Shown one piece after another: positions 55,177 through 64,000 of a stretch of DNA of 64,000 nucleotides (position 1 is its first letter; every line of letters begins with the position of its first letter). The stretch is from Gramella sp. KN1008. Its GTDB lineage: Bacteria > Bacteroidota > Bacteroidia > Flavobacteriales > Flavobacteriaceae. Position numbers and translations under genes: made by a program. The stretch is from positions 248,001-312,000 of the forward strand of contig NZ_SJDV01000003.1 in NCBI RefSeq assembly GCF_004332155.1. Reading direction: 5' to 3'. A model generated the notes under the pieces. It was not told the DNA's origin. It saw nothing but the letters and a program-made list of their open reading frames with translations, and did no database searches.

Positions 55177-57078
55177 TTAATCTTTCAGTCCCTGGTCGGG
55201 GAGATTTACGTCTTCATCCTTTAGATATTTGTCCAGGAAAAGCCTTATCTGCCTGTAGCCCTTAATCTCATTTTCCTTTTTTATGAAACCGTGTCCCTCG
55301 TCTGGGAATACCATATATTCAACTGGGACATCATTATTCTTAACTGCCGCCACGATCTCATCAGATTCAACCTGGAGCACTCTCGGGTCATTTGCTCCCT
55401 GTAAAACCATGATTGGATTCTTCACATTTTGGGCATGGAATAATGGAGATATTTTTCTAAGTCTTATGGAATCCTGTGTATTGGGATCACCAAGTTCTTC
55501 ATATAATGCATTTTTAAATGACTCCCAATACGGTGGAATGGACCTAAGCGTTCTTAACCAGTTGGTCACGCCAAAGATATTCACCCCTACCTCGAATTCG
55601 TCAGGTTCAAAAGTCATTGCGGCCATGGTCATATAACCTCCATAACTTCCGCCAATAATCCCTATTTGATCTTTGTTTATATAATCCCGGGAAGCCAGCC
55701 ATTTTTTGCCCCATATTACATCCTGCAGATCTTTTTCTCCGTGGTTCTTATCGTCCATTTTGTAGAAACTGGCGCCATACCCACTACTTCCACGGTTATT
55801 TACGGCCAGTATGGCATACCCATGATTTGCCAGATATTGAATAAGAGCAGAATATCCTACACGGCTTTGCCCTCCAGGACCACCATGAACCCATACTAAA
55901 GCTGGTTTTTTATTATCTGGTGATGCATTTAAAGGTTTGTAATAAATGGCGGGAATTTCCAGACCGTCAAATGATTCATACCTCACCACTTCTGCCGCAA
56001 CCAGATCATCAGGGTCTATTTCAGGGTTTAGGGTATTGGTGAGTTTTTTTAAGTTGTTTGTTTTAAGGTCAAGAACATATATGTTATTTGGAGTTTTAGA
56101 GGTTCCCACGGTCAACCTTAAAAGTTCTTCGCTGTCAGAGAATCCGGCAGAAACGATATTCCCATCAGGGATCTCCGGTAGATCAATAGCCTCCTGGGTT
56201 TTATTTTCCCACATTATGAGTTTATTCGCTCCGTCTTCATTTATCGCGATCACTCTGTATTTGTCATTTTCACTTAAGCTGCTGTACATGACATCCCAGT
56301 TGGTCTCGTAAAGGACTTTTGAAGTTTTGCTATCAGGATCGTATGCCATCAAGCTACTGAATTCCCCTCCGTGGTTCGTGGTATAATAGAATTCTGTTTC
56401 ATCTTTATTGAACCCGGTAGGACTGTAATTGAATCCGGGTTTTGATATTTCGGTCATTTCTCCTGTCTCACGATCCAATAGAAATAGTTTATTCTCACTG
56501 GTAGTAATAGACCTGGTTAAAGAAATATATTTCCCCGAATCAGAAATATCCGCGATTCCGTATCCTTCTTTATTTTCATACAGCAATTCCGGCTCCCAAC
56601 TTCCAACTTTCATCCTGTAAAGATCAAAGAACTGTGGGTTGCGCTTGTTGGAAATGTAGTACATATACTGATTGTTACCGCTCCAGCCTGCAAAGCTCAC
56701 TTTTTCATTTTCTCCCGGAGTAAGATCTGTGGAAGAACCATCGGGTTTGAGAAGATATAGGTGATTAATTTCATTTCCTCCTTTATCGGCAGAAAAGAGA
56801 ATATTATCACTCCCAGGAACATAGTCTACGGCAAAGAGTGATTCTTCAGCCGAATTGGTAATAGCTTTTTTTGAGCCATCAGCAATATTGATCTCATAAA
56901 GATTAAAAATTCCGGATTCGTCACTGCTGATCAGCAATTTGGTTTCGTCATTGGAGAATTGACCACCGGCTACCCTGGTATTCTCGTAAAATTGTTCAAT
57001 ACTGTATTTTTTGGGTTTGGTTTCCTGCGCAAAGACAGTAATGCACAGGAGCATAATAAGGAAACTTGCTTTTTTCAT
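55177..57078 (-). CDS. Exported S9 family peptidase (acylaminoacyl-peptidase-like)
   Basis: The 633-residue protein has a signal peptide (about 1-15, ending FAQ), a beta-propeller (about 25-365) built of repeats such as FSADKGGNEINHLYLL, and an alpha/beta-hydrolase domain (about 375-620). The catalytic serine is Ser478 in GGSYGGYM; the Asp lies in GANDPRVLQVES and the His in PDEGHGFIK. S9 enzymes of this type cut small peptides. A second S9 peptidase lies at 58180-60222. Confidence 0.94.
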   Translation of the reverse strand: MKKASFLIMLLCITVFAQETKPKKYSIEQFYENTRVAGGQFSNDETKLLISSDESGIFNLYEINIADGSKKAITNSAEESLFAVDYVPGSDNILFSADKGGNEINHLYLLKPDGSSTDLTPGENEKVSFAGWSGNNQYMYYISNKRNPQFFDLYRMKVGSWEPELLYENKEGYGIADISDSGKYISLTRSITTSENKLFLLDRETGEMTEISKPGFNYSPTGFNKDETEFYYTTNHGGEFSSLMAYDPDSKTSKVLYETNWDVMYSSLSENDKYRVIAINEDGANKLIMWENKTQEAIDLPEIPDGNIVSAGFSDSEELLRLTVGTSKTPNNIYVLDLKTNNLKKLTNTLNPEIDPDDLVAAEVVRYESFDGLEIPAIYYKPLNASPDNKKPALVWVHGGPGGQSRVGYSALIQYLANHGYAILAVNNRGSSGYGASFYKMDDKNHGEKDLQDVIWGKKWLASRDYINKDQIGIIGGSYGGYMTMAAMTFEPDEFEVGVNIFGVTNWLRTLRSIPPYWESFKNALYEELGDPNTQDSIRLRKISPLFHAQNVKNPIMVLQGANDPRVLQVESDEIVAAVKNNDVPVEYMVFPDEGHGFIKKENEIKGYRQIRLFLDKYLKDEDVNLPDQGLKD

Positions 57079-57188
57079 TTTTTGGTTGTTTAAGTTTGGA
57101 AAAAAGTTCTAGTGGTTTGAGAACTATTTAAATATACAAAAATGAAAATTTGGAAGCCGAAAAAATTTCTGCAAAGCGAAACTTTAGA

Positions 57189-57548
57189 TCACAGGAATTC
57201 CTGATTGTTATTGGTCATTTTATAGGATTCTTCGCCCGTGTGCTTAGTGGAAGCAGGTTCAAAAAGCATTACGTGAACTTCCTCTTCGGCAATGGGTTTA
57301 TGCTCAACCCCTCGTGGAACTATAAAAAATTCATTCTCGTTTAAAACCACTGTTTTATCCCGGAATTCTATCTTTAACTTCCCTTTTATTATAAGGAACA
57401 TTTCGTCTTCTTCTTTGTGAGAATGCCATACAAATTCACCTTTTAATTTTGCCAGTTTTACTTGTTGCTCGTTCAGTTCTCCAACTATCCTGGGATTCCA
57501 GTGATCAGAGAATTTTTTCAATTTCTCAGCTATATTGACTTTTTCCAT
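57189..57548 (-). CDS. Small cupin-domain protein
   Basis: The 119-residue cytoplasmic protein is one cupin barrel. The metal-binding motif 1 is HSHKEEDEMFLIIKG (His-X-His, Glu) and motif 2 is PRGVEHKPIA with the last histidine. Such proteins bind a metal and may be a dioxygenase, an isomerase or a sensor; no specific role can be given. It lies four bases downstream of the NTF2-like gene, so the two form an operon. Confidence 0.86.
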   Translation of the reverse strand: MEKVNIAEKLKKFSDHWNPRIVGELNEQQVKLAKLKGEFVWHSHKEEDEMFLIIKGKLKIEFRDKTVVLNENEFFIVPRGVEHKPIAEEEVHVMLFEPASTKHTGEESYKMTNNNQEFL

Positions 57549-57552
57549 TTTT

Positions 57553-58047
57553 CTATTCTGGATTTTTATGATCGTAGCTCAATACTCTTTTAAGGATCCA
57601 TTCTTCGTTTTCCAGTAGCCAGACATGAGTGAACTTTGCCGTGCTGGTCATATAAAGTTCTTTTCCAGGCTCTTTGATAAAAAAGTCATGAATTCCTTTC
57701 TGAATAGCGCCATAGAGCTTTCCGTTCTCGTAAAGTGGAAAAATCTCCAGACTGGCTTCGCGAAGTTTTCGAATAGGCTTCTCATCTGGTTTCCCGCAAA
57801 TATTATTTTTAACCGCATCAAGGAAATCCTTTTTATTCGTGGTTAGGCCTCCCTGGTCGTGGTAGAACTCCAGGTCTTCGCTAATAAAATTCTCAAACTC
57901 TGTTATTCTGCATTTATTAAATCCTTCCTTGAAGAGAAGACTGTCTTTTTCGAGTAATTTCTGAAAAAGTTCAGAATCTTCGCTTACCTGTGTATATGCA
58001 GGAACTAAGGTGAATTGTAAGAATAAAATTAGTATAATATTTCTCAT
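57553..58047 (-). CDS. Exported NTF2-like (DUF4440) protein
   Basis: The protein starts best at the ATG at 58047, giving 164 residues with a signal peptide ending AYTQ; a longer frame to 58071 adds eight residues with no conserved feature. The mature part is a DUF4440/NTF2-like fold (EFENFISEDLEFYHDQGGLTTNK, then FTHVWLLENEEWILKRVLSYDH). Ligand unknown. It forms an operon with the cupin gene downstream. Confidence 0.83.
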   Translation of the reverse strand: MRNIILILFLQFTLVPAYTQVSEDSELFQKLLEKDSLLFKEGFNKCRITEFENFISEDLEFYHDQGGLTTNKKDFLDAVKNNICGKPDEKPIRKLREASLEIFPLYENGKLYGAIQKGIHDFFIKEPGKELYMTSTAKFTHVWLLENEEWILKRVLSYDHKNPE

Positions 58048-58179
58048 ATATCTATCAGGTATAAAGATCATTTCAAAAATAGTGTTTACTTTATTTAAAA
58101 TTCAAAATAGCGATTATTTGTCGATGTTTTGTTTAAAGAAACTTATATTTCAGGGCTTATAATCCATATTTTTAAATCA

Positions 58180-60222
58180 ATGTATAAATCTATTTTCAGT
58201 TTGGCGCTGGTCCTTTTCTTTGGCAGTGCCGCAGCTCAAACCTCACAAAACTTTGAATATCTTGATATTTTTCAATTAGAATATGCTGAAGATCCGCAGA
58301 TATCACCAAATGGCGAATATGTGGTATACAGGCGAACCGGTTTTGATATAATGAAAGATAAACCAAAAGGTAACCTATGGATCGTTGGGGTGGAAGAGCC
58401 AGAAATCCACCATAAGCTAAGTGCCCGTGAAGTGAATGAAAACAATGCCCGCTGGTCTCCTGCAGGAGACCGTATAGCTTTTGTAAGCAGTACCGATGAG
58501 GGTAGTGAAATATATCTTTACTGGACTGAAACAGGGGCTATTGCGCGACTTACCCAGTTGGAAAACAGTCCGTCTTCACTTGAATGGTCTCCTGATGGAA
58601 AATCAATTGCCTTTACCATGAAGGTAAATGCAAAGGCCCCCGTGATCGCTAAAATGCCTGAAAAACCTGAAAAAGCAGAATGGGCCAAGGCTCCAAGGAT
58701 CACTGACCGTCTAAAACATGAAGCCGATGGGAGCGGTTATATAAAACCTGGTTTTACTCATATTTTTACCATTCCTGCTGAAGGTGGTACTGCAAGACAA
58801 CTTACGAGTGGTGATTTTAACCATTCAGGAAATCTTTCCTGGTCATCAGATGGCAGTAAAATATTCTTTTCTGCTAACCGAAATGAAGACTGGGAATACG
58901 ATTTCAGAAACAGCGAAATATATTCTGTAGATGTCCAGAATGGAAACATAGATCAATTAACTGAAAGAAGCGGTCCAGATTATTCTCCTGTAGTTTCCCC
59001 GAACGGTAAATACATAGCCTATCTTGGTTTTGAAGATAAGGTGCAGACATATCAAACAGATAAATTACAGTTAATGAATATTGACGGGAGTGGGAATAAG
59101 CTAATCTCTGGTGGTTTGGATCGCAGTGTAAGCGACCCTGTCTGGGATGCCAAAAGCAAAGGGCTTTATTTTAAATACAACGACCTAGGGGTTACCAAGA
59201 TCGCCTATATTGATCTTAAAGGAAAAGTGACCGATATCACCACAGATGTAGGGGGTACAACTCTCGGGAGGCCATATGCAAGCGGGAGTTACAATGTTTC
59301 GAATGGCGGAGAAATAGCTTATACAATGAGTAAACCTGATAGACCCGCTGATGTCGCTGTAATTGAAAAGGATGATAAGCCTAAAATTCTTACCGGTGTG
59401 AATGAAGATCTTTTGGCCTATAGAAACTTAGGGAAGGTGGAGGAGATCTGGTATAAATCATCAGTAGACCAAAGAGATATTCAGGGATGGATCGTATATC
59501 CGCCGGATTTCGATGAGACGGAAGAATATCCATTACTGGTGGAAAATCATGGTGGCCCGATCCTTAATTATGGTCCGCATTTTTCTGCCGAGATCCAGTT
59601 ATATGCATCTCAGGGTTACGTGGTGTTTTATCCAAATCCCCGCGGAAGTACAAGTTATGGTGAAGAATTCGGAAATTTACTATATAATAACTATCCCGGT
59701 GAAGATTATAATGATGTAATGGATGGGGTAGATGCTGTCATCGGAAAAGGCTTTATAAATACAGATGAACTTTTTGTTACGGGAGGTAGTGCCGGAGGGA
59801 TCATGACGGCCTGGATCATTGGGAAAACCGATCGGTTTACGGCTGCTGTAGTGGCAAAACCCGTAGTGAACTGGATAAGCAAAACCCTCGTAGCCGATAA
59901 TTATTTTGGTTATGCCGAATCGCGATACCCGGGACAACCCTGGGAGAATTTCGAGGGCTACTGGAAATTTTCACCTTTATCCCTGGTGGGAAATGTGGAA
60001 ACTCCAACCATGGTTATGGTAGGTATGGACGATCTGAGAACTCCTCCAAGCGAGGCAAAACAGCTTTATCATGCATTGAAACTAAGGAAAGTTGAAACCG
60101 TATTGGTAGAGATTCCGGAAGCCTCTCATGGAATTGCGGCAAGACCAAGCAATCTCATTACCAAGGTGGCGCACACCCTGGCATGGTTTGAAAAGTACAG
60201 GTCTGGGAGTAATCAGGATTGA
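58180..60222 (+). CDS. Exported S9 family peptidase (prolyl oligopeptidase type)
   Basis: The 680-residue protein (ATG at 58180; a longer frame begins at 58129) has a signal peptide (about 1-19, ending SAAAQ), a seven-bladed propeller-like WD/TolB region (about 25-410) and an S9 hydrolase domain. The catalytic serine is Ser537 in TGGSAGGIMT; the Asp is in GMDDLRTPPSEA and the His in PEASHGI. It is divergent in detail from the S9 peptidase at 55177. It overlaps the next gene on the opposite strand by ten bases. Confidence 0.93.
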   Translation: MYKSIFSLALVLFFGSAAAQTSQNFEYLDIFQLEYAEDPQISPNGEYVVYRRTGFDIMKDKPKGNLWIVGVEEPEIHHKLSAREVNENNARWSPAGDRIAFVSSTDEGSEIYLYWTETGAIARLTQLENSPSSLEWSPDGKSIAFTMKVNAKAPVIAKMPEKPEKAEWAKAPRITDRLKHEADGSGYIKPGFTHIFTIPAEGGTARQLTSGDFNHSGNLSWSSDGSKIFFSANRNEDWEYDFRNSEIYSVDVQNGNIDQLTERSGPDYSPVVSPNGKYIAYLGFEDKVQTYQTDKLQLMNIDGSGNKLISGGLDRSVSDPVWDAKSKGLYFKYNDLGVTKIAYIDLKGKVTDITTDVGGTTLGRPYASGSYNVSNGGEIAYTMSKPDRPADVAVIEKDDKPKILTGVNEDLLAYRNLGKVEEIWYKSSVDQRDIQGWIVYPPDFDETEEYPLLVENHGGPILNYGPHFSAEIQLYASQGYVVFYPNPRGSTSYGEEFGNLLYNNYPGEDYNDVMDGVDAVIGKGFINTDELFVTGGSAGGIMTAWIIGKTDRFTAAVVAKPVVNWISKTLVADNYFGYAESRYPGQPWENFEGYWKFSPLSLVGNVETPTMVMVGMDDLRTPPSEAKQLYHALKLRKVETVLVEIPEASHGIAARPSNLITKVAHTLAWFEKYRSGSNQD

Positions 60223-61499
60223 TCATTATCCCTGCATTCAAAACATTCAATCAGAGAATTATTAAGGTTAAGCTCTTCAGATCCTTTCAGGGGTTTGGTG
60301 AGCTTTCCTTTTCTCTGGATGATCTCATAGAAGTTCCTGGCGTATTCCTGCAGGTGTTTTCTCCGGTTTTTAATCTTGGATGTTATTTCCTTCTTATCCA
60401 GCTCTGAGATTGCTTCAGGCCAGACATGGAACGCCTGATCTATTTTCTCATCGCTCATAACTGTTTGGAGCTCTTTAGCCTGTTCAATAAAAACTTCTTC
60501 AGGAGTCTTCAGCAGAAAATAACGGTCAAATGGATAAACGAGCCCTGGCATATAATCCACTTCTTTTTCGAAAGGTCTTACGAGGGGTTCGATGTTCTTG
60601 TTGGTAAGGATCTCTGAAACCACTCCGCTAAGATTGAAAAAAGCATTATCCCTGTCACCCGCGATAGGAATAGCTTTCATATCACCATTCATTTCCTGAA
60701 TGGCCCATCCCCATTGTTCAGCATGTCTGTCCCAGTCACCAATCATGATATCGAACAACCTAAGCCTTACCAGGGCCTTCCTGTCTATATTCAGCTTTTC
60801 TCCATATTCCAGTTTTAATTCCTGTAAATCATCAGTTTCTATGATCTCTTTTATGTTATTTAATGAAGTCCAGTTCTTTTCACCTTCCGTTTCATATTCG
60901 AGAAGATAAAGGCGGTTACCATATTTTTGATTGAATTCACCCAATCTCTTTTGTTTAGGGACAAACACAAGTTTAGGATGAGTATGAAAAACTCCGGCAA
61001 TATCCGACAGTTCTGCAGCCAGGAGTGCGCCATAGGGATGCTGGGCAGAAATCCCATCAACTATTATATTTTCAAGGCCCAGGGTTTCCGCTATTTCGGG
61101 AATTAATTGTTGTGGATCTTTAGTAACGCTGCGCAGACTGTATAAGGTTCCATTATCACTTTGAACTCTTAAGGAATGTGTTTGTTTACCGCCACCTTCT
61201 TTAACGATCTCCATTCCGCCGTAAAGCGTATCCAGATATATGATAGGCACCTGAACGGGAGTAGCCCAGGCTTCGCGGTAATTTTCGCCCTGCATAAATT
61301 GTTTAATCGCATCGGCTTCGTAGAGACTGCTTGCTGCTATGAGAACCGAATCATGCTTTTGGAAATCCACTTTCTCCAGATCCTCAAAGTTCTCTATTGT
61401 GCAGGTTTCGAATTCTTTATCGGTGCTGGAAACCGACCAGTATATTAATAAAATGAATAAAATGAAAAGAATTGCGATAAAGATGAATATCTTTTTCAT
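60213..61499 (-). CDS. Membrane-anchored protein with kinase-like motifs
   Basis: The 428-residue protein has one N-terminal membrane anchor (about 4-21) and should face the periplasm. Three motifs in order recall eukaryotic-type and Fam20C/HipA-like kinases: a glycine-rich EGGGKQTH loop (101-108) followed by YSLRSV (120-125), then GDWDRHAEQW (254-263) as a catalytic Asp/His loop, then GDRDNAFF (281-288) as a metal-binding Asp. The same block is usually found at the C-terminus of metallophosphoesterases in Bacteroidota. Kinase activity is inference. It is a single gene that converges on the S9 peptidase gene by a ten-base overlap. Confidence 0.7.
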   Translation of the reverse strand: MKKIFIFIAILFILFILLIYWSVSSTDKEFETCTIENFEDLEKVDFQKHDSVLIAASSLYEADAIKQFMQGENYREAWATPVQVPIIYLDTLYGGMEIVKEGGGKQTHSLRVQSDNGTLYSLRSVTKDPQQLIPEIAETLGLENIIVDGISAQHPYGALLAAELSDIAGVFHTHPKLVFVPKQKRLGEFNQKYGNRLYLLEYETEGEKNWTSLNNIKEIIETDDLQELKLEYGEKLNIDRKALVRLRLFDIMIGDWDRHAEQWGWAIQEMNGDMKAIPIAGDRDNAFFNLSGVVSEILTNKNIEPLVRPFEKEVDYMPGLVYPFDRYFLLKTPEEVFIEQAKELQTVMSDEKIDQAFHVWPEAISELDKKEITSKIKNRRKHLQEYARNFYEIIQRKGKLTKPLKGSEELNLNNSLIECFECRDNDQS

Positions 61500-61611
61500 T
61501 TAAGATCTGTTTAATGATTTCCGGACCTTAAAACTATGACATTGCAGATGAAAAAGCTTCCTAAAAAAAGTTATAATATTCAAAAAAAAAGCCGGAGAGA
61601 TAGGATGCTTT

Positions 61612-62112
61612 TTAGTCCATTTTGAGTTCACTTCTTTTATTTCTGAGATCCGGGCCACCCTGCAGTACAGATTTTAAGTTCAACATATAAAACGTCCATC
61701 CTGTCTTACATCCAGTATAGAAATTCATTCTTGACTCTTCATCTGTAGGAATATTTTCCTGTACAAGCCTGAGGATGGTCTGGTTGTTTTCCTTTACTAA
61801 ACTAACCCCAACGATCCCGGCTTTACCAAAAACGAACCTTAAGAACTCACCGGATTTCGGTTTTAATAATTTACCGGTTTCTTCAATATTTTCCGGCCAT
61901 CCATGCCATTGCCATCTGTAAGTATCTCCTGGCTCAATCATTTCAGTTCTCGCTCTTTGGGTTCCTTCCGCAGATTTGAACTCGGCAAGTTTAAGGAACC
62001 ATTTTTCCAGATTTTCCTGGGTTAACCAGAATTCGCTGATTTTCTCTTCCGGTTGATTGATAGGAAGATTAACCGTGAAATTACTCCAGTCTGGTTTTTT
62101 CTTTTCTTCCAT
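61612..62112 (-). CDS. START/SRPBCC (AHSA1-like) domain protein
   Basis: The protein starts best at the ATG at 62112 (166 residues, MEEKKKPDWSNF); an in-frame ATG 69 bases upstream would add a hydrophobic run that looks like non-coding sequence. The domain is a helix-grip START/AHSA1-like fold (VNLPINQPEEKISEFWLTQEN, then GESLRF-type strands and a long C-terminal helix). It may bind a lipid or other hydrophobic ligand. It is divergent from the glyoxalase-fold gene with 67 bases between start codons. Confidence 0.82.
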   Translation of the reverse strand: MEEKKKPDWSNFTVNLPINQPEEKISEFWLTQENLEKWFLKLAEFKSAEGTQRARTEMIEPGDTYRWQWHGWPENIEETGKLLKPKSGEFLRFVFGKAGIVGVSLVKENNQTILRLVQENIPTDEESRMNFYTGCKTGWTFYMLNLKSVLQGGPDLRNKRSELKMD

Positions 62113-62179
62113 GACTTTGACTTTGAAAATATGGATAAAACGGATTGACGAATGTTTTATAAATTTAAAGAAAAATATC

Positions 62180-62668
62180 ATGTCCGGAAACTATAAAGTA
62201 CCTGATGAGACTAGAATTGGTCATGTGCACCTTAAGGTTTCAGATATTGAGAAAGCACTGACATTTTACAGAGATCTCCTGGGTTTTAAGATTACTGAAA
62301 GAATTGGAAATAGTGCTGTTTTCTTATCTGCTGGAGGATACCACCATCATATAGGATTGAATACCTGGCACAGTGAGGGCGGGTCTAAAGCGACAAAGTC
62401 GGGTGTAGGTCTTTTCCATGCCGCGATCTTATATCCCACCCGTGAGGATCTGGCTGTTGTGGTCAGGCGTTTGTTTGAAAAGGGTTATCCTCTAGAAGGA
62501 GCGGCCGATCATGGTGTTTCAGAGGCTATCTATCTTGATGACCCCGATGGAAATGGGATTGAACTATACTGGGATAAACCAAGAGAAGAATGGCCGGAAG
62601 ATGATAAAGGAGGAATTAGAATGTATACACATAGATTAGATCTTAAGTCTTTGCTTGAACTAGTTTGA
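62180..62668 (+). CDS. VOC-fold ring-cleaving dioxygenase-like protein
   Basis: The 162-residue protein (ATG at 62180) has the vicinal-oxygen-chelate fold and the iron triad of catechol 2,3-dioxygenases: His17 (GHVHLKVSD), His57 (YHHHIGL) and Glu128 (GNGIELYWD). It also reads like glyoxalase-family proteins of this size. The Fe triad supports a type I extradiol dioxygenase, but the substrate is unknown. An alternative in-frame start at 62057 would overlap the divergent gene and is less likely. Confidence 0.87.
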   Translation: MSGNYKVPDETRIGHVHLKVSDIEKALTFYRDLLGFKITERIGNSAVFLSAGGYHHHIGLNTWHSEGGSKATKSGVGLFHAAILYPTREDLAVVVRRLFEKGYPLEGAADHGVSEAIYLDDPDGNGIELYWDKPREEWPEDDKGGIRMYTHRLDLKSLLELV

Positions 62669-62774
62669 TAGATGAAATATTTCCAATGCGTAATATCATA
62701 TAGTAGGGTTTTAACTAATATTTATTGATTTTTTATTCCCCTAATTTTAGTGTCTAACCAATAAAATTAAGGTC

Positions 62775-63080
62775 ATGAAAATGTTAGTTAAAATTATCTG
62801 CCCCATAGAACCTTTTAACTCAATGGTCAAAGATGGCTCGGCAGGGGAGGTCCTTGGCAGGATAATAGAAGAGACTAAGCCAGAAAGCATTCATTTTACT
62901 GAGATTGAGGGATGCCGCGGAGCCATTATGGTAGTCGAGGTTGGCGGAGCCGGTGACATTCCAGCTATTGCAGAGCCCTGGTTTCTCAATTTTGAAGCTA
63001 TCTGTGAATTCAGGATCGCAATGACACCCGATGATCTTATGAAAGCAGATCTTGAAAATCTGGGTAAAAAATGGAGTTAG
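62775..63080 (+). CDS. Small conserved protein of unknown function
   Basis: The 101-residue protein starts MKMLVKIICPIEPFNSMVKDGSAGE and carries the conserved FTEIEGCRGAIMVVEVGG and AEPWFLNFEAICEFRIAMTPDDL segments. It reads like a compact dimeric alpha-beta fold, similar to DUF3303-type or monooxygenase-like domains. I cannot assign a function; some database entries for related sequences carry the label panthothenate synthetase, which should not be trusted. It converges on the arsenite permease gene. Confidence 0.75.
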   Translation: MKMLVKIICPIEPFNSMVKDGSAGEVLGRIIEETKPESIHFTEIEGCRGAIMVVEVGGAGDIPAIAEPWFLNFEAICEFRIAMTPDDLMKADLENLGKKWS

Positions 63081-63084
63081 AGTT

Positions 63085-63106
63085 TGATCAGATAAAAATC
63101 TGATCA
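63085..63106. terminator. Palindromic hairpin between convergent genes
   Basis: TGATCAGAT (63085-63093) pairs with ATCTGATCA (63098-63106) around AAAA. It sits between the stop at 63080 and the stop of the arsenite permease at 63107. There is no T-run, so it is at most a weak bidirectional terminator. Confidence 0.4.
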
Positions 63107-64000
63107 TTATCCACCCGAAATAGCCGGATAGTATTTTCTCTTTAGCCAGAATGATACCCTAACCAGGAGAATAAGAGCGGGGACTTCAACCAGAGGTCCT
63201 ATAACGCCGGCAAAAGCCTGACCGCTATTCAGTCCAAATACCGCTATGGCCACAGCAATGGCAAGTTCAAAATTATTTCCTGCGGCAGTAAAGGAGATAG
63301 ATGCGTTCTTATCATATGAGGCTCCCATTGCTTTACTCATAAAGAAACCAATGATGAACATTAGGCTGAAATAAATGAGCAGCGGAATGGCAATTCTTAC
63401 CACATCCATAGGTATCTCAACAATCAATTCCCCTTTTAACGAGAACATAAGCACGATGGTGAAGAGAAGAGCGATAAGCGTCATCGGAGAAATTGTGGGA
63501 ATGAACTTATTTTCATACCAGCTTTCACCTTTAATTTTTACTAGGATAAGACGGCTAAGGATTCCCATAGCGAAAGGAATACCAAGGTAAATAGCTACGC
63601 TTTCAGCAATGGTGACAATGGAAATATCCACGATGGCTCCTTCAAAACCCAGTAAAGGTGGTAGCTTGGTAATGAACAGCCACGCGTAGAAACTATAAGC
63701 AAACACCTGGAAGATGCTGTTAAGCGCAACCAGGCCTGCACCATATTCGCTACTGCCTTCAGCAAGATCATTCCATACCAGAACCATGGCAATACATCTT
63801 GCCAGACCTATCAGGATTAGACCTACCATATATTCCGGATGGTCCTGTAAAAATAGAATGGCGAGGAAGAACATCAGTAGCGGACCAACTATCCAGTTCA
63901 GGATCAGTGAAATACTAAGGATCTTTACATTTTTAAAAACTTTAGGCAAAAGCCTGTACTTTACTTTGGCCAGGGGAGGATACATCATCAAGATAAGTCC
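63107..64000 (-). CDS. ACR3 family arsenite efflux permease (partial)
   Basis: The visible 297 codons of this minus-strand gene run in frame off the right edge, so the N-terminus is missing. The ACR3 family is recognised by the [22 protein letters not shown] segment, with the conserved cysteine of helix 4, and by [21 protein letters not shown] near the C-terminus, plus about eight visible hydrophobic segments. It extrudes arsenite across the inner membrane. No arsR or arsC is visible here; they could lie beyond the edge. Confidence 0.93.
   Translation of the reverse strand, partial: GLILMMYPPLAKVKYRLLPKVFKNVKILSISLILNWIVGPLLMFFLAILFLQDHPEYMVGLILIGLARCIAMVLVWNDLAEGSSEYGAGLVALNSIFQVFAYSFYAWLFITKLPPLLGFEGAIVDISIVTIAESVAIYLGIPFAMGILSRLILVKIKGESWYENKFIPTISPMTLIALLFTIVLMFSLKGELIVEIPMDVVRIAIPLLIYFSLMFIIGFFMSKAMGASYDKNASISFTAAGNNFELAIAVAIAVFGLNSGQAFAGVIGPLVEVPALILLVRVSFWLKRKYYPAISGG

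Noticed and set aside
61560..61616. Possible terminator of the START-domain gene (A-run, weak AGC/GCT stem)
   Set aside because: Only three base pairs are certain and the rest of the stem mismatches, so it is not supportable as a terminator.

Overview
The window is chromosomal DNA from a member of the Bacteroidota, most probably a marine Flavobacteriaceae of the Gramella/Christiangramia type. The assignment is an inference from gene content and signals. These include the L28 - L33 - DUF4295 - FtsY cluster, a bacillithiol cysteine ligase (BshC), an outer-membrane receptor with a carboxypeptidase-like N-terminal domain, many lipoproteins with a Cys-Asp/Ser lipobox, and repeated TAnnTTTG-type promoter boxes, which are the Bacteroidota sigma-ABfr -7 element. 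Base composition is moderately AT-rich and even. I see no tRNA, rRNA, CRISPR array, insertion sequence or prophage.

Layout. 1-9300: transaldolase-like aldolase, a cysteine-less thioredoxin-fold lipoprotein, an ABC-F ATPase with one degenerate ATP site, an outer-membrane receptor, a CoA-binding protein, a sodium/solute symporter and RecR. 9480-14000: 2-oxoacid dehydrogenase E2, then a tight run of DnaQ-like exonuclease, FAH-family hydrolase, Hpt protein and CinA. 14160-21320: the ribosomal/translocation block (rpmB, rpmG, DUF4295, ftsY) followed by a secreted amidase, a small membrane protein, a D-amino-acid transaminase, a DmpA-type aminopeptidase and rimO. 21320-30580: a long minus-strand block with class I aldolase, erythromycin-esterase-like protein, DUF2459 protein, VTT membrane protein and a pair of exported metallopeptidases (M16 and M14). 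30690-38880: plus-strand bshC with a PLP decarboxylase, an exported NTF2-like protein, and guaA followed by a LysM/periplasmic-binding fusion, OsmC and a DUF922 zincin.

38875-49010: nitronate monooxygenase, mnmA, a small lipoprotein, a MORN-repeat protein, two paralogous fasciclin lipoproteins, yidC, pyrG, a small DUF3820 protein and a stand-alone response regulator. 49350-64000: a GH3-family enzyme, a lipoprotein zincin, DUF4168, SDR and DUF1801 proteins, a lipoprotein, an MFS transporter, two S9 peptidases, a cupin/NTF2 pair, a membrane-anchored protein with kinase-like motifs, a START-domain protein, a glyoxalase-fold dioxygenase, a small conserved protein and an ACR3 arsenite permease that runs off the right edge.

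Most of the window is housekeeping plus cell-envelope functions. Exported peptidases are unusually numerous: M14, M16, two S9 enzymes, a DmpA-type enzyme and two zincins, which fits a polymer- and protein-degrading marine heterotroph. The points most worth a second look are the exported kinase-like protein at 60213-61499, the asymmetric ABC-F ATPase, the SxSH-type thioredoxin fold, the LysM/periplasmic-binding fusion, and an orphan minus-strand terminator at 6642-6669 that may end a small RNA.
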